A stretch of 19,942 nucleotides of DNA, from the NCBI GenBank assembly GCA_041688385.1, contig JBDNIH010000098.1:1-19942 (forward strand), given 5' to 3'. Of the stretch, positions 14,667 to 19,942 are shown in pieces. Each line of letters starts with the position of its first letter. The first letter of the stretch is position 1. A program made the position numbers and the translations under genes. The DNA comes from UBA7662 sp041688385. GTDB taxonomy: Bacteria > Bacteroidota > Bacteroidia > UBA7662. The notes under the pieces are model-generated. The model did no database searches. It worked only from the letters and a program-made list of their open reading frames with translations, and was not told the origin of the DNA.

Positions 14667-16181
14667 ATGACGATCGAACGTTTAAAAGAGGTTGTAGGTC
14701 AGGAAGCTACCCTCAAAGGCTGGATACTGGGTAAAAGAACAGGCAAAGGCCTTGTTTTTTTGGTTCTGCGCGATGGTAGCGGCATTTGTCAGTGTGTGGT
14801 CGATGAAAATAAAGTTAGCCCTGCCCTCTTCGAAGATGCCAAACGCCTCAGCCAAGAGAGTTCGGTTATCATCACCGGCCTGATCGTCGCCGACGAACGC
14901 CAGATTGGCGGACACGAGCTCCAAGTCACGGGACTCGAAGTCATTCATATCTCTCAAGATTTCCCCATCAGCCCGAAAGAACATGGGATTGATTTTCTTA
15001 TGGACCACCGCCACCTCTGGTTGCGTAGCAAACGCCAATGGGCCATACTCCGCATCCGGAATACCATCATCATGGCCATCCATACGTTTTTTCAGGGAGA
15101 AGGATTTATCCAAACCGACGCCCCCATCTTCACCGGAAATGCGGTTGAAGGCACCTCTACCCTTTTCGAAACAGATTTTTACGGCGAACCAGCTTATCTC
15201 AGTCAAAGTGGCCAGCTGTACGGCGAAGCCCTCGCGATGGCCTTCGGCAAAATTTACACTTTTGGTCCAACTTTTCGTGCCGAGAAGTCGAAAACCCGCC
15301 GTCACCTCAGCGAATTCTGGATGATAGAGCCCGAAATGGCCTTCCATGATCTCAAAATGAATATGGACACCATCGAACGGTTTTTACGTTTTGTGGTCCT
15401 CACAGTACTCGACAAAAACACCCAAGAGCTCGAAATGATTGGCCGGGATACCACGGTCTTAAAGCAAATCACCGAACCTTTCCCGCGCATCACCTATGAA
15501 GATGCCGTTAAAATTTTGAAAGGTGAGCTGGAAGTGGATGGCAAAAATGCCGTCAAAACACTAGAAGCCGATTTGGTGGCTGTTCAGGCCCGTATTGAAG
15601 CCATTCAAGCCGAAATCAAGGACAGAGATGCCAAAATGGCCACTCCAGGAATGAAAAAAGGCGAAATAGGCTTCCACCAATCCAAAGTGCAGCAACTAAA
15701 AGAAGAACTTAGTGAACAGGAAGAAGCTGGACGAAATATTCCGCTTTGGCTGAAAAGCGCCAAAGACTTCCAAATGGGCAACGACTTCGGCGGCTCCGAC
15801 GAAACCGTGCTTACCCGCCTCTTCAACACCCCCATAATGGTGTACAACTGGCCGCACGAAGTGAAGGCGTTTTATATGAAACGCGACGAAAACGACCACC
15901 GCTGGGCGAAAGGAGTAGATGTATTGGCACCCGAAGGCTACGGTGAAATTGTAGGTGGTGGCGAACGTGAAACCAATTTAGAACTCCTCATCGAAAAAAT
16001 ACACGAGCACCAACTGCCGATGTCGGCCTTTGAATGGTATCTCGACCTCCGCCGTTACGGCTCAGTGCCACATGCCGGCTTCGGCCTCGGACTCGAACGT
16101 TTGGTGGCCTGGACCTGCAAGCTACCCCATGTACGCGAAACCATTCCGTTTCCAAGGATGTATGGGCGAATTGCCCCGTGA
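14667..16181 (+). CDS. asnS: Asparaginyl-tRNA synthetase
   Basis: This 504-residue class IIb aminoacyl-tRNA synthetase charges tRNA-Asn. The N-terminal OB-fold anticodon-binding domain (about 1-100, GWILGKRTGKGLVFLVLRDG) is followed by the catalytic core. The core includes motif 2 (FRAEKSKTRRHLSEFWMIEPE, about 203-223), the YGEIVGGGERE segment (425-435) and motif 3 (GFGLGLERLVAW, 471-482); the protein ends with the usual FPRMYGRIAP. Residues about 286-370 form an extra charged segment predicted as an antiparallel coiled coil (VQARIEAIQAEIKDR ... VQQLKEELSEQEE) inside the catalytic domain. This makes the protein longer than the ~465 residues typical of proteobacterial AsnRS. Several Bacteroidota AsnRS are long, so this may be lineage-typical. 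Reading frame and motifs are intact. Confidence 0.98.
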   Translation: MTIERLKEVVGQEATLKGWILGKRTGKGLVFLVLRDGSGICQCVVDENKVSPALFEDAKRLSQESSVIITGLIVADERQIGGHELQVTGLEVIHISQDFPISPKEHGIDFLMDHRHLWLRSKRQWAILRIRNTIIMAIHTFFQGEGFIQTDAPIFTGNAVEGTSTLFETDFYGEPAYLSQSGQLYGEALAMAFGKIYTFGPTFRAEKSKTRRHLSEFWMIEPEMAFHDLKMNMDTIERFLRFVVLTVLDKNTQELEMIGRDTTVLKQITEPFPRITYEDAVKILKGELEVDGKNAVKTLEADLVAVQARIEAIQAEIKDRDAKMATPGMKKGEIGFHQSKVQQLKEELSEQEEAGRNIPLWLKSAKDFQMGNDFGGSDETVLTRLFNTPIMVYNWPHEVKAFYMKRDENDHRWAKGVDVLAPEGYGEIVGGGERETNLELLIEKIHEHQLPMSAFEWYLDLRRYGSVPHAGFGLGLERLVAWTCKLPHVRETIPFPRMYGRIAP

Positions 16182-16350
16182 GCAGTATTTAGTGCCAGGT
16201 ATTTAATATTTGAACTGCCTTTTTTATAGAAATCTGGTGGCTGGCTGGAGACTTTTGGCGATGGCGAAGCAACAGCAGTCAGTTCGCTTCACTTCATGCC
16301 TGCAACAAATTATAAAGAAGCGCAAAAATCACTTGGCCCATTTGAATTCC
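16182..16350. other. Intergenic spacer after asnS
   Basis: I see no gene and no clear terminator here. A plus-strand open stretch from about 16229 to 16370 reads protein-like (SGGWLETFGDGEA ...) but has no start codon and no recognisable family. It may be gene debris. Confidence 0.4.
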
Positions 16351-16760
16351 TTATCCTAGGAAAAAAACAACGGTGCTCACCACCCTGGCCTTCTGTATAT
16401 AAGGCTCCTTAGGTTTTTTGCTGATTTCTTCTTCCTTGTAATAGGCTCCGATTATCGTTATTTGTCCTTGAGAGGCTGTTTAAATTTTAAACAATTGCGC
16501 TTGTGAATCATTGGCAAACTGCTCTCCTGCGATGCGTGCATTTTTAGTCCTTTCGGCGATGCGTTGGGGTTTCACCAAATTTAATTCCGGAAAATCATAA
16601 CTGGTATACATGCGGCAACTCAGGTTTTGCGCAGCAGATCCACGTTCCTCTGCGCGCTTTTGTCTTCAATGTTTTCTACAGCCTCCGATTTAACGGTAAT
16701 ATTTTGTGTCACGATGTACCGATCTATTTTCACGGGCACTTTCTGCCCACTCCGCCATTG
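16351..16760 (-). pseudogene. Broken SIMPL-domain (DUF541) protein gene
   Basis: Read on the minus strand, two frames give pieces of one SIMPL-family protein. The N-side piece (about 16760-16623) reads KIDRYIVTQNITVKSEAVEN and then DKSAQRNVDLLRK before TGA at 16620-16622. The C-side piece, in another frame, reads SYDFPELNL, RIAERTKNARIAGEQFAND, an in-frame TAA (16480-16482), TASQGQITIIG and PYIQKARVVSTVVFFL, ending in TAA at 16351-16353. These match the conserved order in SIMPL proteins: the (S)QxITVKS strand, the AxxxARxxAExxA helix, the QG(Q/V)xxI turn and the final xRVVxTVxxxL strand. One frameshift, two stops and a missing N-terminus show it is inactive. Faint similarity may extend to about 16798 in a third frame. 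Intact members are periplasmic proteins of uncertain function. Confidence 0.75.
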
Positions 16761-16810
16761 ACTTTCGTGCTATTGCTAGCCGTCCGTTCACCTAAACGAA
16801 GACAGGGCAT

Positions 16811-16843
16811 AAAAAAACCCGCGTTGATGAATCAACGCGGGTT
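16811..16843 (-). terminator. Rho-independent terminator of the rhodopsin gene
   Basis: The stem AACCCGCGTTGA / TCAACGCGGGTT (16816-16827 with 16832-16843) closes a 4-base loop. On the minus strand it runs directly into seven T's (A-run at 16811-16817). It begins 18 bases after the rhodopsin stop codon. The long, G/C-rich perfect stem suggests efficient termination. Confidence 0.93.
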
Positions 16844-16861
16844 AGTATTAGACACAATCGC

Positions 16862-17650
16862 TTATGCAGCTGATGTCTTTCTAGAGGAAGTGATGGCCAT
16901 TTGGTAAACTACCAGACCAAAACCAATTTTATTCACTGCGTCACCGATGTTGTACAACAAATCGATATTCAATGAACCGCTGAAACCAGCAAGCAAGTTA
17001 CCTGGCATCAACATGTAGCCGATTGGATAGATTGCCCAACCGATTAAAACGAAATTGCGGAGCAAACGAATAGCATTCTGCAAATTAGCATCACCAGAGG
17101 CTTTTGCCATTTGGGCTACACTACCCGCAGTTGCTTCGTACACAATACCTGCCCAACCAATGGTAGAAATCACACCCCACATGATGGAATGCATACCTGG
17201 ATTAGCAGCAGTTGGTGCATACGCCTCGCCTATATAACCTGCTACGAGCATTACCAAAGAATAACCAATCATCTTGGCAAGTAACGACTGCTTCGCACCG
17301 TATGGCTTGAGCAACAAGTAGAACTCAACACACATCAAAGGCACAGTAAGTGTCCAGTCGATGTAGCGGAACTGGGTAGGCGAAGGGTTGATAAAGGTCG
17401 CACCTTCGATGGCGTTGTTCGCAATGGCTGCCAAATAGAAATCACGCATGTAATAATAATGCGCGGCTGCTATCATGGTAATCAAACCACTAACCAACAA
17501 TGACGTTTTCCACTTGCCATCAACATTACTTCTTTCAAAGAAGAAGAACACGGATGCGGCAAACATGGCCATTAGACCCACGAAGAATGTGAATCCTGTA
17601 ACATCCCCTGGTTGAAGGGTAGATGTCAATAAAATGTAAGCTGTTTTCAT
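16862..17650 (-). CDS. Light-driven proton pump rhodopsin (proteorhodopsin/xanthorhodopsin-like)
   Basis: This 262-residue seven-helix inner-membrane protein binds retinal through K241 (GDAVNKIGFG) and exports protons in light. Helix C reads RYIDWTLTVPLMCVEF and carries the DTE motif (D98 acceptor, T102, E109 donor) of outward proton pumps, not the NDQ of sodium pumps or NTQ of chloride pumps. The spectral tuning site is M106, which is usual for green-absorbing Bacteroidota pumps. H64 on helix B is the partner of the acceptor, and the long B-C spacing (34 residues from H64 to D98) equals that of Salinibacter xanthorhodopsin. G159 (MWGVISTIG) aligns with xanthorhodopsin G156, the small residue that leaves room for a carotenoid antenna. 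The frame opens with a TTG at 17659, but the ATG at 17650 is preferred. No blh or carotenoid gene lies next to it, so retinal must come from elsewhere in the genome. Confidence 0.97.
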   Translation of the reverse strand: MKTAYILLTSTLQPGDVTGFTFFVGLMAMFAASVFFFFERSNVDGKWKTSLLVSGLITMIAAAHYYYMRDFYLAAIANNAIEGATFINPSPTQFRYIDWTLTVPLMCVEFYLLLKPYGAKQSLLAKMIGYSLVMLVAGYIGEAYAPTAANPGMHSIMWGVISTIGWAGIVYEATAGSVAQMAKASGDANLQNAIRLLRNFVLIGWAIYPIGYMLMPGNLLAGFSGSLNIDLLYNIGDAVNKIGFGLVVYQMAITSSRKTSAA

Positions 17651-17920
17651 AAGCAACAAATTTTTAGGTGTATTTGAAACTGAAATTAAACAAATACGTT
17701 TTACATTTCAATATATATTTATACCAATATATATTGATTGTAAGAATATAATCCATAATTTTTCGATTGAACGTCAAAAGTTTATCTTTTTACATCAAAC
17801 ATTAAACAAAATATTACATTTTAGTTTAAAATATTACTTACTTGACATTAGAAACCAGCAGCATAAAACCTAACTACCTAGTATACAGCTGCTAATAAGT
17901 ATAATTCAATAGCCACTAGC
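17651..17920 (-). promoter_or_regulatory. A/T-rich leader and promoter region of the rhodopsin gene
   Basis: These roughly 270 bases are strongly A/T-rich, with no coding frame. They must contain the rhodopsin promoter. I found no exact TAnnTTTG at a sensible position, so the promoter is not pinpointed. Paired palindromes at 17709-17736 are the clearest structure. Confidence 0.5.
17709..17736. promoter_or_regulatory. Paired palindromic sites, candidate operator
   Basis: CAATATATATTG (17725-17736) is a perfect 12-base palindrome, and CAATATATATTT (17709-17720) is a near copy 16 bases away, start to start. They lie about 59-87 bases upstream of the rhodopsin ATG. Tandem palindromes at this distance are typical of regulator sites, but A/T-rich sequence gives such patterns by chance more easily than mixed sequence. 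Confidence 0.35.
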
Positions 17921-18240
17921 AAAAAACACGGCCCCGAAACCTCCTAAAAACGGCCCTCCGTCCGAGTTCGCAAAGGAAAAGCCAAAAACTGTACCCCGCC
18001 CACCAGAACGATGACAGGCCAAGCCAAGCCAAAAAACACACAACGCCAAAACATCCTAAAAACGGCCGTCCGTCCGAGTCCAAATAGGAAAAGAAAAAAT
18101 CCGGACCCAACAGAACAAGGCCAAGCCAAGCCAAAAAACACATAACTGCAAAACATCCTAAAAACGGCCGTCCGTCCGATTCCGCATGGGAAAAGCTAAA
18201 AACCAGACCCCATTAATCGGAACGAGGACAGGCCGTCCTC
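17921..18240. repeat. Three imperfect long tandem units (~110, 102 and ~108 bp)
   Basis: The units start with AAAAAACAC at 17921, 18031 and 18133. Each carries TCCTAAAAACGGCC followed by (C/G)TCCGTCCGA (17942, 18054, 18156), then GGAAAAG. Units 1 and 2 end in GGCCAAGCCAAGCC. The third unit keeps the head, but its tail is replaced by a 27-bp minisatellite. There are no unique spacers of constant length, so this is not a CRISPR. Minus-strand open frames here arise from the repeated GGCTTGGCTTGG and are not convincing genes. Confidence 0.85.
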
Positions 18241-18295
18241 CAATCGGAACAAGGACAGGCCGTCCTCCAATCGGAACGAGGACAAGCTGTTCGCC
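18215..18295. repeat. 27-bp minisatellite, 3 copies
   Basis: The units start at 18215, 18242 and 18269 with AATCGGAAC(G/A)AGGACA. The first two are nearly identical; the third diverges in its second half. Each full unit contains the hairpin GAGGAC-AGGCC-GTCCTC (AAGGAC in unit 2). On the + strand the unit can be read as nine codons (IGTRTGRPP), but that frame then runs antisense through the acetyltransferase gene and is probably not a gene. Confidence 0.88.
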
Positions 18296-18314
18296 CAAAT
18301 ATCAAGCGCACTCC

Positions 18315-18824
18315 TCAAAACAATTTCCCAAAGTGCTCCAGCTGTATCCAGCGATCTTCCTTCCTTTCAGTGTCGCGCTGTATGCCTTCGGAGCTGAAAC
18401 CTATATGCAACAGCAAGGCACGACTGGCATGGTGGTCATTTTCAATATTGGCGGTGAGTCGATGTAAATCAAATTTTTGATGGAGCTGCGCGATGAATAA
18501 GGGTAAGGCCGCCTTAGCCAATCCCTTGCCCCAAAACTCAGGCAAAAACCAATAGCCTAGCTCACCACACTTATTATCAGCCTGATAACCAGACATACTC
18601 AATACACCTGCAAAAGTTGAAGGCGCCGCAAGCTCAACGGCCATAAAATAACCAGTAGCAGCTGTCATTTCGCTGACATACCAGTCCCACTGCTCCCTAC
18701 CAGGCGCATCTGTGGTGAATTTCACACCCATAAATCGCAGCACGCATGGGTCGGTAAGCGCTTGCTGAAAATAAGGGATATCACTTTCGGCCACGGGGCG
18801 CAAATGAAATGCGACCGATGCCAT
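18315..18824 (-). CDS. GNAT-family N-acetyltransferase (RimJ/RimL type)
   Basis: This 169-residue cytoplasmic protein transfers acetyl from acetyl-CoA to an amine, in RimJ/RimL relatives often a protein N-terminus. It opens with the family pattern FHLRPVAESDIPYFQQAL. The acetyl-CoA loop lies in GELGYWFLPEFWGKGLAKAA (W98-G-K-G-L-A), and the C-terminal N..N..ASRALLLHIGF segment (127-143) is typical of Acetyltransf_3 proteins. The ATG at 18824 overlaps the stop codon of the upstream transporter by one base (TGATG), so the two are probably cotranslated; the frame also has a TTG one codon earlier. The substrate is unknown. Confidence 0.93.
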   Translation of the reverse strand: MASVAFHLRPVAESDIPYFQQALTDPCVLRFMGVKFTTDAPGREQWDWYVSEMTAATGYFMAVELAAPSTFAGVLSMSGYQADNKCGELGYWFLPEFWGKGLAKAALPLFIAQLHQKFDLHRLTANIENDHHASRALLLHIGFSSEGIQRDTERKEDRWIQLEHFGKLF

Positions 18825-19717
18825 CAACGTGTAGTTACTTGTCGCCTACGGTTCACCAGCCAAATACCCACCAATATCGAAAACATCCCCAAAAGTTGAG
18901 GCCAGCCAAATGCTTCGCCATCCAACAAACCCCAAAAAAGGGCAACGATGGGCATGAGATAGGTAGTAGTAGAGGCAAAAATAGGACTGGTAATCTGAAT
19001 AAGCTTATTGAACGCCACCAAGGATGCCGCCGAGCCCAACAAGCCCAAAATGCTGATATAACCCAAAGCACTCCACGCTCCGGGTTGCGCCAAACGTTCC
19101 ACAAAATCGGTGCTGAACAACAAAATCACAGATGGTGTGGCAGCCAATACCAATGGCACCGCGGCGGTCACCATCGGACGAACATCACGTAAATATTTAC
19201 CAACCGTGTTCACACTAGTACCATACATCACGGTAGCCAACACGATTAAGAGTCCATAGGCCCAGTGTGGTTCGGCCAAACCATTCGCACGCAATACAAT
19301 GAGTATGAGCGCACCGAGCAAACCGATAATTACACCTAAACTTTTGGATAAAGTCAGTCTGTTTTGAAACAACCAAACCCCAATCAAAAGTGTAAAAAGC
19401 GGGGTAAGCGCATTTAATGCTCCTGCGGTTGAGCTATTTAGTTTCGTTTGAGCAGTAGCAAATAAAAAAGCAGGAACACCATTGCCAACCAAACCTACAA
19501 TGGCAAAATATTTCAATTTCGATTTCAAAAATGGCCCCCAATGCCGAATAACGATGGGCAGCAAGGCCAATCCAGCAATGCTCAGGCGATAAGCCCCCAC
19601 TTGTACAGGACTGAAAACTTCCAGTCCGCGTTTCATGAGTATAAACGAGCTCCCCCAAATGAAAGAAAGAGCCAATAAGATGAGATAGGGGAAAAAGGGG
19701 TGGTCGCGCCGAAACAT
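18824..19717 (-). CDS. EamA/DMT-family transporter
   Basis: This 297-residue inner-membrane protein has about ten hydrophobic helices in two EamA repeats. The first repeat opens with SFIWGSSFILMKRGLEVFSP and contains STAGALNALTPLFTLLIG. The second begins near HWAYGLLIVLATVMYGTS and contains SPIFASTTTYLMPIVALFWG, followed by a positively charged tail. DMT family members export amino acids, metabolites or nucleotide sugars, and the substrate cannot be told here. The frame extends to a GTG at 19762, but the ATG at 19717 is preferred because the next residues are short and hydrophilic and lead directly into helix 1. It is coupled to the acetyltransferase downstream. Confidence 0.93.
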   Translation of the reverse strand: MFRRDHPFFPYLILLALSFIWGSSFILMKRGLEVFSPVQVGAYRLSIAGLALLPIVIRHWGPFLKSKLKYFAIVGLVGNGVPAFLFATAQTKLNSSTAGALNALTPLFTLLIGVWLFQNRLTLSKSLGVIIGLLGALILIVLRANGLAEPHWAYGLLIVLATVMYGTSVNTVGKYLRDVRPMVTAAVPLVLAATPSVILLFSTDFVERLAQPGAWSALGYISILGLLGSAASLVAFNKLIQITSPIFASTTTYLMPIVALFWGLLDGEAFGWPQLLGMFSILVGIWLVNRRRQVTTR

Positions 19718-19886
19718 GGGCGAATTTAGACAGAATTCATGGTTTCGGCTCCGCTCAACCACCGCCTAGCCAAAAAACACCGTTTAACTGGAGTTGTACT
19801 CCTCGAGAAAATTTTAGCCTTCATCTTTAAAACATCTCAAATCCTCGATAAACGCCGATATGACTCAATGCCTGATGCTAATTCTA
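19718..19886. other. Upstream spacer of the EamA transporter
   Basis: I see no gene or clear promoter motif here. The sequence is presumably the transporter leader and promoter, ending in a tandem repeat cut by the window edge. Confidence 0.4.
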
Positions 19887-19942
19887 TGAACCGTCGCCTT
19901 CGTGAACCGTCGCCTTCGTGAACCGTCGCCTTCGTGAACCTC
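19887..19942. repeat. 16-bp tandem repeat, at least 3 copies, running off the window
   Basis: TGAACCGTCGCCTTCG occurs exactly at 19887, 19903 and 19919, and a fourth copy starts at 19935 (TGAACC) but departs at TC before the window ends. A 16-base period is not a multiple of three, so a coding repeat is unlikely. Confidence 0.9.

Noticed and set aside
16229..16370. Plus-strand protein-like stretch (SGGWLETFGDGEA …)
   Set aside because: It has no start codon, a short open length and no recognised family; it partly overlaps the SIMPL pseudogene on the other strand.
17916..18156. Two overlapping minus-strand frames rich in FLAWLGL
   Set aside because: They are translations of the tandem DNA repeat in two frames, with no start context or family match.
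17921..18295. Possible CRISPR array
   Set aside because: The units are long, imperfect and contiguous, with no unique spacers of even length and no cas genes nearby.
18186..18467. 93-codon plus-strand frame with nine-residue GTRTGRPPI repeats
   Set aside because: Its second half runs antisense through the GNAT gene and its first half is the 27-bp minisatellite; a real protein is unlikely though not excluded.

Overview
The window comes from a member of the Bacteroidota. The evidence is a C-terminal type IX secretion sorting domain (gene at 9067-10872), a proteorhodopsin/xanthorhodopsin-family pump, a DUF3347 copper protein, an rpoN gene followed by a PAP2-like gene, and A/T-rich gene leaders that almost all lack a Shine-Dalgarno sequence. 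An aquatic, aerobic, Saprospiria/Chitinophagia-like organism is plausible, but the genus cannot be read from this sequence.

Region 1 (8-5911, + strand) is a copper-handling cluster. It encodes a Cu+ P-type ATPase with one intact and one degenerate HMA domain, a 75-residue HMA chaperone, an exported HMA-DUF3347 protein, and a multicopper oxidase whose C-terminus continues into a predicted outer-membrane beta-barrel. Together they would move Cu+ out of the cytoplasm and bind and oxidise it in the periplasm. By eye the cluster is more A/T-rich than the genes after 7242, which fits separate acquisition.

Region 2 (5912-7241) is mostly non-coding. It holds one conspicuous relic or recoded gene at 6666-7007. 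That gene has the only strong Shine-Dalgarno in the window, an amber stop at codon 12, then a further 101 open codons and a rho-independent terminator.

Region 3 (7242-16181) looks like ordinary chromosomal backbone: an M3 oligoendopeptidase, a secreted CxxCH/choice-of-anchor V-like protein with a T9SS tail, a FAH-family hydrolase, and the minus-strand run rpoN, PAP2-like membrane protein, enoyl-CoA hydratase. Divergent from rpoN is asnS, which carries a coiled-coil insertion.

Region 4 (16182-18314) is a turnover zone around a stand-alone light-driven proton pump. The rhodopsin has a DTE motif, methionine at the spectral tuning site, and the glycine that opens the carotenoid fenestration in xanthorhodopsin. 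Downstream of it lie a strong terminator and a broken SIMPL-domain gene. Upstream lie an A/T-rich leader with paired palindromes and a two-level repeat array: three imperfect ~102-110 bp units, the last carrying an expanded 27-bp minisatellite.

Region 5 (18315-19942) holds an EamA-family transporter translationally coupled to a GNAT acetyltransferase. A 16-bp tandem repeat runs off the window end.
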